Below are positions 31,988 through 44,473 of a stretch of DNA of 64,000 bases, in pieces. The first letter of the stretch is position 1. Each line of letters begins with the position of its first letter. Source of the stretch: Podaxis mareebaensis (lineage: Eukaryota; Basidiomycota; Agaricomycetes; Agaricales; Agaricaceae); NCBI GenBank assembly GCA_018524725.1, contig JAEUWP010000258.1, forward strand, positions 1 to 64,000. The letters are read 5' to 3'. A program made the translations under genes and the position numbers. Below the pieces are notes generated by a model, which saw nothing but the letters and a program-made list of their open reading frames with translations, had not been told where the DNA came from and did not search any database.

Positions 31988-33901
31988 CTAACGTCTTTCA
32001 TCCAGTGCGATACCTTCTGAGCCGTCTAGCCCCAAATCTGTTCCGTCACTGCCACCCTGATGGTTGAACCGCAGGGTTGTATGCTTCCGCGAAATCATGG
32101 TTTCCGTCATCTTGCAGTTGGCCTCACGTACATGGAGGATGAGTCGCGTTCCCTAGATATGACAGTTTGAGCATAAATTGATGTGCAGCAGAAGATAATT
32201 ACGCAGAAGTAGTACACCATTGCATACCACCTGTTGAACGGTATGATGTATATGTCAAAATAACGCCGAGTTGCAAGTGGACTTACGGCATCACGTCAGG
32301 GGTTTTGGGATTCAACGAAGGTTTCACCAAAAGGAAATACAGGTTAACCGTGCTGATAACTTGAGTAGGCCAGTGTTAGCAACCGTGGCGAGAGAGGGAC
32401 ATGAGAGTCTTACCCAGCAGTCTAGTAGGCGGAAGGGTCATCATTAATCCATAAGAAATGAAAAGATAAGACGCTCACGGAATAATCAACAATGTTCCAT
32501 CACGATAGAAGATATAGATGATTGGTGTGTACTTTCTGAGGTGTTTAATCCTTCCACGCAAGGACTTTTCTACCGGTCCGACTTCCTTCAAAACTTGAAA
32601 GAGCTTGATGAGTATCAATACAGCCTCGGTGCCTAAGTAGGTGAGAAGTGGTATAGGGAGAAATCGGTTTTTACCTACTAGTCCCAATGCACCTGCCGGC
32701 CCTGGTCGAAATGGCTCAATTTCCACTACACATAAATGCTATTTGAGCTTACCAATTCAAAATAACAAATGAATTCATTACATTGGTGACCGACCCCGAA
32801 GAGGCGGCAACAACAAAGCAACCGTGCAAGGGGAATCTGTTGATTACGTATTTTGGCATTATGATATGGTATCCGATTGCTCTAATGGCACCAAGCTAGT
32901 AAACGTGAGTAGGTCATAGCAGTTGAGGCCAATGCAACGTACAATCATCTCAACTATAATGCAGGTGGAGTGTTATTATGACGTATTCAAGTTATGTGGC
33001 TGACGTAGGACAAACCAATTGTGATGAACACAACAGCAATGGTGACTGCAGCAGAGCTTTAGAATAATCGGAGCCCTAAGAGTATTACCAACAGGAGCAC
33101 TCACTCTTCAAGTTGTGATCCCAAATAGCACGGAGTCTCATTATGAGCAATGTCTTCATCATTGTAGGAAAGATTATCTCCATCACACTGACAAATATCC
33201 TGTAGGCATTTTTACAGCTCGTACCAGAGTGGTCACTCACACCGCCGTAATTGAGGAATTCATTATGCACCTAGTCACAGCATGAGCTCACTGGGTAATC
33301 GAGCCAGAAGGATAATGGTCATACACCTTTGGTGGCAACAATCATCAGTCTTATAAGTCATAACGTGTGCAAATATTACTCACTGAAGCAGGCAGGAAGT
33401 TGGTCTGATAGACTGGAACCCCACAGTTAACAGTCGATTGCTGTTCTGCAAGTTAAACAACTCCTACCATAAAGATAATTCCTAAGTTATATCAGGCCTA
33501 CTGTCAAATGAAACCGGATGGACATACTGTCACTTACACTAACAGCAGGGAAGCACTAGCACGAAATGCAACGTAGATCACTTGAACTATGGACCATGAT
33601 TTACTGAGAGAGAATCAGCCGGGTGCCAACAGGACATTTTGCTTAAAAAAGCTACTGGTATATGTGTTCAACCTGGATACCATTCAATTCACTGCCAAAC
33701 CTAGTCACTGGCACTTACCTCTCGTGGCAATATGCTCAAGGAATCATATATAAGCAGTGTGATTGCGGGATCTTGTGGAATGGCACAGTTAATCACCATG
33801 GAACAGTGGCAACAAGATTACACACAATACACGTATGCAAGGTATTGCATATGCTGCAGATCAAGGGTGAAGTCAGCGACTCCAAGCTCAAAGTCTGACA
33901 T
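31988..33901 (-). pseudogene. DUF6533-type multi-span membrane protein, copy 1, probably decayed
   Basis: Homologous exon by exon to the gene at 35707-37624. It starts MSDFELGVADFTLDLQHMQYLAY (33899-33901), followed by the DUF6533-like YDSLSILPRE. A membrane segment reads TLLIMRLRAIWDHNLK, a later one ILIKLFQVLK, then YTPIIYIFYRDGTLLIIP, and the cytosolic end GTRLILHVREANCK to a TAG at 31988. Where copy 2 has the first intron's acceptor TTGACAG, this copy reads TTAACTG, so correct splicing there is doubtful. CpG is sparser than in copy 2. The family is a large agaricomycete set of seven-span-like proteins of unknown role. It could still be expressed through another acceptor. Confidence 0.6.
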
Positions 33902-35706
33902 GCTTTTGGGGGATGGTTTCAACGTTACTTGATGTCTTGTAGCAGCTGGCTTAAAACCTTCTCTGTTGAGCATCCGCTACAGATTACCGATCATTGTTTA
34001 GCATGCGAGAACCATAATGGCTTTCATTCCTGCTCCAAGGAACACGGGCAGAAGCTGAAAGGTGGTGTCCCAGTGGAGCCACCAGAAATAACTGTCATCT
34101 TCTTGCAGAGAATTCGTCAGTTCCTTGCGAATGTTACCCGTAGATTGAAGACCTCAGCAGTGTTACAATCGCGGAAAGGCGGAGTAGCTGGCCGGCGATT
34201 GATGCGTATCAATAAATGATTGACTGCAACAGCGGAAAATCACCTTCATAGGAATCATTTCCCAAGGTCTCCAACCCTGTTCTCAGTAAAATCTGGCAAT
34301 GCAATAAATGACATGACAGCTTCGGGTGAAGATCCTTCTAGCCCCAGAATCGCTTGATAGTATTGATAAAATTAGTTGCCCATCTGCACAGCGTTGATCT
34401 TAGATCGCTGCAGATAGGTTGGAAATAACACATGACGGAAGTCGAAGTCATTAGTATTTTAGTATTTTATATAGGGCAAAGAATAAACCAAGTGTTTGCC
34501 ATGACGTGATATCCGTAGCGCTGGTAAGTGCATCAAAAGATGGAAAGTTACATTAGCGAAGCACCCATGCAGCCGGAACATATCGATAACATTTCGCTAT
34601 GTAATGATATGGTGTGTGGTTGACCTTACGACGACCCAGGTGTCCTCGAAATCAGGCATGCCATAACTCCTAAATTGGACGCAAAGGTCATGTTCACCTT
34701 AGTCAATCCTGAGTCGATTATGCTACCGTGGAATGTCCTTCGGGGGGGGGGGGGGGGGGGGTGGGGGAATACCAGCAGCGGGATGATGTTCAAACGGATT
34801 GGTTGCACACAGACCGGAATAAGCATTTCGCCCTTACGAGCATGGTCCCAGATCACATAGATCTGAGCGTGAACAACCTTCCCTCATCACAGGGGACATG
34901 ATATCCGGCCGGAAACAAAGCATACTGGTTTGTCTGCCAAATAGGAAGGTGTCATCCAAATGGACTAGTATAACCCTAAGTTCGCGGGTGGTCCCGAGAG
35001 GGCGGCTCCAGTGTTACGCTATAGACACTCAAGCCCATCAATTAGCGCCTGTGGAGGAAGAAGAAGCTGCGTCTCAGCCACCTGCTGTTATGAGATTTAT
35101 CGGTCAATGGGTATGGGCATCAAGTTATCAATCCGCCGACGACCAGGTCATATGAACTATTGGCGAGTGAACATTGGTGGGGTATATTTTTCCCAGCTTG
35201 CCCGGGCAACGTACACAGCTTCTTGAATCAATAAGCCTCCGCAATCTGTGGTGACATCTGGAATGGTCTTGATATCAAGATTGGAGCATCCTATCCGTGA
35301 TAGACGCTAGAAATCTGTAGGTTTGACAGACAAAAGAGTCCAGTGGTGTGGGGCATTGGCTAGTCATATTCTGTGGAGGCGACTGGACGAAGGGTTGGAA
35401 AAGCTACAGCACTGTGATCAATGTCTCAGGTCGCGGGCCGGCCCCTGCCGAACCACGACCCCAATTTTCCAAGTGTCCTTTCATGGTACTTGATTTCTTC
35501 TTTATGACTTTCAATAGGATCACATGGGCTATACACCTTTAGCGTAAACCTTGCTCCTGTGTTCCCGTTATCATAGCTTCCTTGGATAGCCACTTGCTCC
35601 ATCAGTCCTTGTTCACTCACCGAGTGGCCGAATCTTTTGAGCTTTTCCCATCTAGTGGTATGTATGACCGTTCCCTTTTTATATGACCTGATAGACAATA
35701 AATTAA
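33902..35706. other. 1.8 kb between the DUF6533-type copies
   Basis: The first 60 bp are upstream sequence shared with copy 2 (TTAAAA box region). An interval of about 130 bp (34040-34180) has no counterpart there. Minus-strand pieces at 35426-35698 (GTVIHTTRWEKLKRFGHSV, NTGARFTLKVYSP) and 34626-34860 look like fragments of a decayed gene that I cannot name. A 20-G homopolymer lies at 34742-34761. Confidence 0.4.
34742..34766 (+). repeat. G20 homopolymer followed by TGGGG
   Basis: Twenty consecutive G, a T, then more G, on the plus strand. Such a run can form a G-quadruplex. It is also a spot where sequencing or assembly length errors are likely. Confidence 0.9.
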
Positions 35707-37624
35707 CTAACGAGATCCCTCCGATGTGATATCCTCTAAGCCATCTGACAGCTCCGAATCTGTTCCGTCACTACCTCCCCGATCGTTGAATCGTAAGGTC
35801 GTATGCTTCCGCGAAACAATGGTTTCTGTCAACCTGCAATTGGCCTCGCGCACATTAAGGATGAGTCGCGTGCCCTACATATACTGGTTTAGTCGCGAGT
35901 TGATGCCCGACATACTATACTTACACAAACGTAGTATACTAATGCATATGACCTGCGAATGGTATATGCATGTTAAACTAACCGCCAGTTGTAAATGCGC
36001 TTACGGTGCCAAATCGGTCACTATGAGACCCAAAGTCCTGTTATACGCTGCCAACAGAAGATACAGATTGAGCACGCTGGTAACTTGGGCGTAGTAATGT
36101 CAGAAACTATGAATGGATAGAAGTATAAGACGACCTTACCCAAAAGCCTAAAATGAGAAGGTTCGCCGCTAAGTCATCTCAACAAAGGACGAGCCACTCA
36201 CGGGACAATCAGTACAGTTCCATCACGGTAAAATACGTAGATGATCGGCATAAACTCTCTGAAGTAGGCAAGCCTTTTACGAAAGGAGCCTCCCGCGAGC
36301 TTGGCCGTCTTCAAGGCTTGGAGAAGCTTGATGAAGGTCAACACTGCTTCGATGCCTGAGGAGTCAATAAGGATAAGAAACAATACGGGAGGAAAATCCC
36401 ATTTTCACCCACTGGTACCAATGGTCCGAGCAACCCTAGTCAACGATTACTACTTGATGCCCACGTCGTGCGAGGGGATGTGCACTCACCAATTCAAAAT
36501 GGCAAATATATTCACAAGTTCAACCAGCACCGGGGACGCCCCAAGTGCAGCACAACCGTGCAAGGAGAACCTATCAACGGCATATTTCTGTACAATGATA
36601 TAATATCCAATCGCCCTCATGGTACCAAACTGCGTTGGCATGGGCGTAAATAAGCACTGTTTCTGCAAATAGATAAAACGTACAATTATTTCGACTGAAC
36701 CACATGTAAATGTCAGTGTGACGTGACGATACCGGCCCAGGTGTAGAAAGAACAAACCGGCTGTAGTGAATACAAGGATGATCGTAACTGCCGCAAGGAC
36801 TCAGAGTAATCGGGAATGTGCCGCCGGGACGCTCACTTTTTAAGTCGTGTCCCCAAATAGCACGTAGCCTTAATATGAGCAACGTCTTCAGCATAGCGGG
36901 AAGGATTATTTGCGTTTCACTGATGAATATTTTTGAGCACTTATAAGACGGATATGAAAAATAATGCTCACAGGGCTACTATTGCAGAACTCATTCTGCA
37001 TCTAAGGTTTCATGGCATGAGCCCAAGCTGTCACGACAAGGAGAGACTAGTCCTACACCTTTATAAGTAAGAGCGTCAGCATGATGGTTTATAATGAACG
37101 TCAATGGTTACCCACCGAAGCGGGCAGTAAATTGGTCTGGGAGACTGAGACCATACAGTCAGCAGTGGTCCTACAAATGAGCCATCCCTACCGTAAGTAT
37201 AATCTCTGAGATGTGTCAACCATCGAGCAAAAGAGAAATAAAAAAACCAATATAACATACACCAGCAACAGGCAAGTGTTAACACGAAACATGATGTAGA
37301 TCACTTGGATTAGGGACCACGACTTCCTGAAAGAAATTAGCTAGGCGTTAACAACCGACTTGGCTTCAAAATACCGGTATATGTATTCAACCTGATGTAT
37401 CGGTTAAGTCGCCGCCAAGTTCAAATTGTTGGTACGTACTTCTCGAGGCAACAGCTCCAAGGAATCGTAAATCATGAACGCAAGTATAGGATCTTGTACG
37501 ATGGCCTGTCAAACATCACGGAAAACGATAGTAAAACAGAATGCGCACAATAAACGTATGCATAATACTGTGTGCGCCGCAGATCATAAGTGGAGTAAAT
37601 GGCTCCGAGGTCGAGGTCTGACAT
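35707..37624 (-). CDS. DUF6533-type multi-span membrane protein, copy 2
   Basis: Multi-exon gene starting MSDLDLGAIYSTYDLRRTQYYAY (ATG 37622-37624). An intron with acceptor TTGACAG leads to AIVQDPILAFMIYDSLELLPREV, which is the DUF6533 N-terminal pattern (YDxLLTLxxEV). Later exons give TLLILRLRAIWGHDLK, VLTFIKLLQALKTAKL, FMPIIYVFYRDGTVLIVP and the C-terminal GTRLILNVREANCRLTE followed by a Ser/Asp-rich tail to TAG at 35707. Six to seven membrane spans are expected. Function is unknown in the family. It lies about 530 bp from GH92 copy 2, on the same strand. Confidence 0.72.
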
Positions 37625-38154
37625 GTTCGTGGACGTGGTCTTCCAACGTCCGCGCGTGTCTTGCGACGCCTGACTTAAAAACGTCGTTCGTCGAACACCC
37701 ACTGTGGAGTGCCCCAGTTGACCGGCCGGCGATGCTGCGCTAGCTTTCCGAATGATCAATGTAAGCTTGTTTTCACAGCCATATGCACATAGACAAAGCT
37801 TTTTGGGGGTGGCGCTCAGGCTAAATCGCCGTGGTTTTGTAGCCCTAACGCAATGTGGGGTAAATGAGAGCAATACTCAATTGATAGTGATCGGTTGATC
37901 GATTGCCGGGAGTGAAATGGGCATTGGAATTTCCTTTAGGTTTCAATGTCTCCTATGCATTGCCATTCCCGGTTGACGCTTGGGCGCACGGGCTTTCCAA
38001 ACTGGAATGGTTTCATGACGCCGATGAAGCATGTTATACATCTGCGCAGCACTCGGCCGAGATGGTCCGTTGCAGGGGCATCGTCACCATGCAACTGGCG
38101 TCGTAATAATTCGTCAATATATATCCAATTAAGTAGCTGTTACAGCCGAGTCTT
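37625..38154. other. Promoter of DUF6533-type copy 2 and 3' flank of GH92 copy 2
   Basis: 37625-37760 is the upstream region of the membrane protein, partly shared with copy 1. 37870-38150 is a diverged duplicate of the GH92 copy 1 3' flank. No gene is seen. Confidence 0.6.
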
Positions 38155-41100
38155 CTAGTCATACCCGCCAGTCGAGATCGACGGGGGAAGTGCATCCTTC
38201 CCATTTCCGCAGGTAACATTGATATCATCACTGAGAGTAAGTTCAACAACAGAACCATTCCTGAAGACATCCCAGTCCAAATAGCAGTTAGATTTATATG
38301 GTTGTCCATTGACAGTGACGCGCTAATGAGACTTCGTCAGCAGAGTTGTGCAAAAGTCTCACTTAACCAGAACCATACCTGGACAAAGACATGGCCTCCT
38401 GTACCATTCTCTGGGTTGCCTTTGAAATTCTTCGACTTGATCACTGTCGTGGTGTTGAACACCGGGTTAAAGAAGGATATCTGCCTAAAGAATGGAGAAG
38501 AGAGGAGGAATTGCTCAGTTGCTGGGAGAGGGTAGAGTCCCGCGAGGTAAAAGGCGGCATAGCTCCCCATGGCACCTTGGTTCAAGGTTAGCGTGGTTAC
38601 TCCGGATGTCAGAGACGAATGTACCAGAATCTGCGGACGTGGAACTCAATCAGTGGTTGATAAAGGCAAGTTGAATGATGGAACCGACCATCATTTCCGG
38701 GAAGACCGTTAACAGACGTATTGAAGAATTCTGCGATAACTTGTCTCGATCTCTGCGTGCTCAATCCGGGCCTGTTGGCGTAGTGGTACATGAAGGGCAT
38801 CTGCTGCGATGGCTCATCAGTAGCTTCAAAGTATTCCTATGACAATCATCTTGAGCATTTCTCAATACTAGCTTGAGAATGTTATTCACCTGTTCAAAGA
38901 TGAAATCCAGTCGATGGATGAAGCTCTTGTTCCCTCCTTGAAGTTCTATCAACTTGGCGGTGTCTTGTGGAACGTACTGAATGGAGTTGCATTACATCGA
39001 ATTCTTATTCTAAAAGCCGTAAGATGCTTACCTGAGAGTACTAATTAAAAGAGCATAGGTTTAATACTTGCGGATGCTAGGATATCATATAACTCTTACA
39101 ATAATCGGCGATCCTGGTGTAATTCAGCCGAGATACTCAGGATTGCATCGAGGAGCTCACCTTCATAGAACCCATCTCGATTTGCAGCATTCAAGAAACA
39201 CGTTGCTTTGGCGGGATCGTGGATACTACAGTGGCGGGGATCAGTGAAGTTGAAAGTGCCATTGGCGAATCTTGGCTGCAGTGCGTAAGTCTCATTGTCT
39301 AAGGGAGTGGAAGGGTCATTAATCACCTGCATCATTCCTTTAATTTCCGGATTTCCTGGAACACTGACGTCTGGGTTCCAAACGTTGAAGAAATTTCCTG
39401 CTCTTCCCAGGTACTAAACCTGTGTCAATATACTTTCGAAGTCTCAGTGGAGAACGGAAACATATCGAACCTTCTTCTGGTCATCTGTCTTCCCGAGAAC
39501 CTTTGCTACTTGTGCAATCGCGAAGTCGTTGAAAGCGTGCTAGAAACAGAGTACGTTGATGCGCGGAAACCTCAGAATCTAGGAGCTCGCTCACTTCTAG
39601 GGTTCGAGAAACTTGCTTAGCGTTAGCTCCGCCTGGACTAAACATGTCATGGGGAATGTAACCTGGTAACCTTCCAAGTTAACATCGTTATTAATTGTTG
39701 CATGAAAGCGGCACCCTCACCGAGTTGTTTCCAGATTCCAGCTTGTCGACCTTGGAGGTTCCAATTCGGTGGTTCCATCTCCGCGTCCGCCAACAAAGCA
39801 TTATACAGATCATCAGGAGAGACATTGAGTGCGGCGGCTTGTTCATGGAACCTTAGGGCCTGGTAAGACATGTAGACCTTTTCAGTGTATCAGGATGCGT
39901 ACTTGACGAAAAATTCTCCTAGGATAGGATCGGCATCTGTTGGAGGGTCTAGTGATTCTTTCTTGGGGAATCAGTTTAGATAGACGTACTGCTACCGCCC
40001 TGAATGAAGTGCATCGCTGTTGCACCTCGGCATTCAGGGAGCCAACCTAGATAATCATTATTCCTCGCCTAAAACGGATTGGTTGTATTGTACGCGCCTT
40101 CATGCTTCTGAATATCGATCATTCCCCTGACGATTTGGGCGAAAGTGACTGGGTCATGCAGAGACATGAGGGGATAGAGAGTACGATAAGTATCCCACTA
40201 TTGAATCATCAGCAAACAATGATGGACATAACGGGGCCAACGAACATTGCAGTAGAATGAATCGTAGTAGGGCTCAGTTGAATTCCATTTCGGATTTTCT
40301 CCCGTATCTGGCAAACAGTTCAGTCGCACTCGTCTACCAAGCTCCATTGTCTTACAGTCTGCAGGCGAAATATGGGTCCGGTATAGCTTGAAAATCATCA
40401 ATCGCATGTATTATGGGAAACACGATAATACATACCGACGAATAGAAGAGTTGAACAGTCTCCTTCGGAACACCAGTCGTGTCGACTTGGACACGGCCCA
40501 AGAGCTCGTTCCATTGTGCACGAGCCTCCCTATGCACTCTGTCAAAATCGAAATCGGGGATCTCCTCCTCGGCATTGGCGCAGGCTTGTTCGCTGGAAAT
40601 TAAAGAGACCCCGACACGTGCAAGGATCGTCGTTTTGCCGCTTGGGGCCGGGGAGAAGGTGAACAATGCCCCCAGCTCATCAATAAAACCTAGAAGCATA
40701 TTTTCTCGATCATCTGCATATTCGTAACTAAAATGGTCAATTCACGCACCATAATAGACTTGCAGGATGTTTGTCGTTCCCTGAACGGGGAAGTCAGCCA
40801 GCCACACGCCATACTCTGTCGGTTTGCCGAGGTCGAAGCCATCACCCTTGAAGGTGACACAAGTAAACGCATTGTACCGTCCTGAGGGTCTCAGTCGTCC
40901 GACAATTTAGCAAACTCAGAAAACTATACCTACCTGGACCAAAAGATGCAGCAAAGGAGGCACCCCCCATGACCCTAGCGGTGTCGGGGTCAAGGGTCAT
41001 AACGGGATTGGTGCTACTTCTCTGTCCGTCGTTGGTGATGTCAACGGCGATTCTGGGATGTTTGGTTCCCGCAGGGAATGTATAGCGATGCAAAGCCGTA

Positions 41101-41907
41101 CGACGAGTCGCGGTAAGCTCAACTCGGATGGAATTGGACTGAGATGTCAATCAGCGTCACCCCCGGCACCAAATTCCTCGGATACTTACCAGGTTAGTCG
41201 AAAAATACCCAGGGGAAGCGAAATCATCCGGCGAGCCTTCTCAAATTAGCAAGTGTCCGACTGAGCAGAATAATACTGCTACTAACCATCCGGCAAAAGC
41301 TTACGCGCAAGCTTCCTACTCCTGAGAGAGGTGGGGCACTTGTCGAAAGAAGAACATTCCGCAAAGGGCCAGAGCTTGAAGTTTGATAATGGGACGGCCT
41401 ATTAGATTATTAGACAAAGCCGTCGAAAACTGGTTTGCGAATCCACCTACACCTCCTGTTCCACTATCATGTAACTGGGAAAACCCAGTCGCATTCGATT
41501 TGGGATCTCCATCGTATCCGGCGTGCTTATGAACTGATTAGTCGGGTGTAGAGCTGTATCACAGGAATATATACATTTCCCGGTGCATCTGTATCCATCC
41601 CTGCTTTCACCATTCCGTGTGGCAATGTGGCGCCTAAAAAGGTATCAACATTATTTCATTCATTGAATCAAGGACCCAACCTGGGAATACATGACCACCA
41701 TTAGTTGTCCCGATGAAAGGTATAACAAAGCTAGCGGGGTCCGTGATTGGTGTTATGGTGTCCCTCGGAGGTTGAGCGCTAACCACGGCACTGAAGACAT
41801 CGGTATCAGTAGGGAACGACGTTGAGGAAAAATGTCTCATACCTCGAGCTCTGAGCGTTGACCGTCCATAGGAATGCGAGTGAAATCAGGAGCAGCGTTC
41901 GCTTCAT
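38155..41907 (-). CDS. GH92 alpha-1,2-mannosidase, copy 2
   Basis: Near-identical partner of the gene at 25608-29360, with the same intron positions. Starts MKRTLLLISLAFLWTVNAQ (signal peptide, ATG 41905-41907) and ends with KDALPPSISTGGYD at 38155. The catalytic-region motifs are conserved: MPFMYHYANRPGLSTQRSRQVI, GLPGND, GAMGSYAAFYLAGLYPLPATEQ. Most differences from copy 1 lie in introns and silent positions, suggesting both proteins are or were under selection. The predicted role is secreted Ca2+-dependent exo-alpha-mannosidase on fungal or plant glycans. No stop codon was found in the exons inspected. Confidence 0.85.
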
Positions 41908-43498
41908 GTTTCTCATTCAAGAGAAGCGACCTTCATGGCATTGTATACTCCTAGTCCTTTTATGGAGCCATAGGAAGTTGATCAGGTGGTTAAATTGACC
42001 ACATGAGTCGAGAGCCGATCTAATGCAAGCTTATGAGCGCGGAGAAGTGCGAGAAACGTCTTGCATATGTGAAGGAACACGTCTAGAGCACCCCACCCAT
42101 GCAGTAACTTGGGAGCGTGGAAATCAAGTGCATGGGCACGTGGTCGCGTCGAAGGGGACATGGGAAGAAAGTATGCGAATACTAAAAATAACATACGTTA
42201 GCCCACACGGTATTATCATCTACCATAGATGCAAGGACTTACAGGGGTCATGTACGCACCTGACTCGAGGAAAGCATTGATTGGAATGAAGGAACCCCTA
42301 TGGTAATGGGCATAAAAAAAGAAAAAAACTGGATGGAAGAAGCAAGCCCAAGCAATATATATGTATGCTGTAGTAGAACTCAACGAAGCAGTGGCTGTCA
42401 AACCTGACTGGCTCCGGCATTCTAGTGACAATGCACACCTTTGATTTAAGTGGCTTCTATCTCCGAGATGTACGGTGGCATCATGACTCCCAGCGATATT
42501 GAAAGGATCCGTGATCGCTCAACGCTCAGCCCTGAGGGCACAGGCGGACGGACTGAGAGCAGGAGGGATGTTCTGTGGATAAATCGTGTATACATTAGAG
42601 AGCCCGCGTAGCGGCTCCTAATGCCCCGAGCCGTGTGCTTGCCAGAAGGTATGAAGAAAATAAACCGTGGAAGGAGAAGTAGAAGAATGACTGGCAGGCG
42701 AGCGCTAATAGGGGCGCGCTTCGATCATAGGTCTGGTTGGCTATTTTCCCGAATCCGAGGGTGTGTTCGTGATCTACCTGGAAATCGCCGGTGAAAAGCC
42801 TGCAGTGATTGGCCGCTACAGGGCATCAACATCAACTCTGGGGATTTATGGTGCGTCATGATGTAATGTTTTACAGAGCGATACCCGAGGAGCCTTGTCC
42901 TTGTAATGCATCTGACTCGAGGAGAGACCAATCAGATGGTATCTTGGCTCTGCAAGGCCTTTGAGGAGGGGAGGGTTGTGAACACACTATTTATCATCGT
43001 TTGTCAACACCCTCTGCTCGAAGATTCCTCCATTGACGATCTCCGAGGCTCCGATCCGTTGACGAGTGATGAGTTCACTACGCGTGCAGCTGTCAGCTCA
43101 TAAGACTCATAAAAGTGGCCGCAACTCTGGACGTCCAACGAGCGTCGCTTGATGATCGATGATCAATCGACCAGGTGAGTGTGTAACTGATCGCAAATCC
43201 AAACCAGCGTTTCAGGTACAACTCAAATATACTACTATCATTTAGCTGCAGCTGACTCGGTCGTGAAGCGATGCGGGGATCATATCATTCCCTATCATTC
43301 CCCTGCGCCAACAGCTGCCAACAGTTGAACAGGGCGAGGCGCCTTAGGGTCTTGTTTCTATATCGGACGATGGTGACTACCCTTTTTCAAAACCCTTATA
43401 AACAGAGTCCTTTGCGGTAGGGGTCAAAAGCCCTCACGACCACGCCTCGACTCGACCCCACCGTCCCCTCCCCCAGCGTTCCTGCAATAGCGCAAAAG
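41908..43498. other. 1.6 kb intergenic
   Basis: Up to about 42060 it matches the upstream region of GH92 copy 1, so the duplication includes the promoter. The remainder has only short frames. The last about 130 bp (43370-43498) resembles 45870-45955 upstream of the second MARVEL-like gene (shared ACTACCCTTTTTCAAAAC), a conserved promoter piece. Confidence 0.55.
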
Positions 43499-44473
43499 AT
43501 GCCTCTGCCAGTCAACAAGGTCCTCCCTCTCACTCGTCTGGTTGTCTTTGGTATGTACATTTCCACGTCACCCGTTGATCCGCTCAACAATGTCATAGGC
43601 ACTGTGACCCTCTTCTCTTTTATTACCCTCGCTTTGAGTGCACATATTCTCGATTGGACGAGCCGATGGTTCTCAAGCTACTTTGATTTTGCTGCTCTTG
43701 CGGTTGCTGTCTCCATCCTTTCCCTACTCACCCTTCCTGCCATGTATGTGTTATTGCCTCCCGTTCTCCATTTGGTATGGCCTAATCGTCGAGGCGATAG
43801 GATTTGTATCAGTCGTGTTCGTTCCGGAGCTGTGCCTTGCTTCATCGCTGTTGAGCTTGGCTGGACGAGTAAGTTTCATCCTTATCGATATCCAACGATC
43901 GCCTGACATCGCTTAGGTTTCCTTTGTGTGCTGTGGCTAGCTTCCGCCGCTACTACTGCAAGCATAAATGGGACGGGTGGTCGTTGTGGTGGCGGCAGTG
44001 GTAAGACACTTTTCCATTTTACGAGTACCAATTCCTCATCCATGTTGTAGATGGCTGGTCCACCTTTTGTGGCGAGGTTAACGCCGTTGAAGCCTTCGCG
44101 TTCCTCAACTGGCTCATACGTAAGTTTCTTTCCATAAATCTCCCTCGGCTCACCTCTGAAACATATCAACCGACCGACAGTTATGGTCTACCTTGTTGCC
44201 CTTCTCTTCTTCTCGATCATGGCCTTCCAAGCAGGCAACAGACAAATCTGGACCTCTTCCGTGAATCAAGCCAACTTCGAGGGTGGTCCGAATGCTGCCC
44301 ATAATCACGAGAAGTACCCCGGCCCTGTTGGAGGTTCAACTTTTGCTCCCCAGTATCCTCCATCCAACGTCGCTGCCGGTACCACTTTTGCCCAACCCGT
44401 TCACCAACCTGCTCCCGGTACCACTTTCGCCCAACCCGTTCACCAACCTGCTCCCGCCGTTGCTCAGGTTTGA
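43499..44473 (+). CDS. MARVEL-like four-span membrane protein, copy 1
   Basis: ATG 43499. Exon 1 MPLPVNKVLPLTRLVVFG, intron GTATGT to CATAG, then TVTLFSFITLALSAHILDW and FDFAALAVAVSILSLLTLPAM (spans 1-2), intron, AIGFVSVVFVPELCLASSLLSLAG (span 3), intron, FLCVLWLASAATTASI with a Cys-containing loop (GRCGGGS, DGWSTFCGEVNAVEAFAFLNW), and a last exon MVYLVALLFFSIMAFQAGNRQIW (span 4). The cytosolic tail contains two direct copies of GTTFAQPVHQPAP and ends at 44473. Layout and the Cys pair in the last loop fit fungal MARVEL-type proteins, which organise plasma-membrane domains. The family assignment is by topology; the precise role is unknown. Confidence 0.75.
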
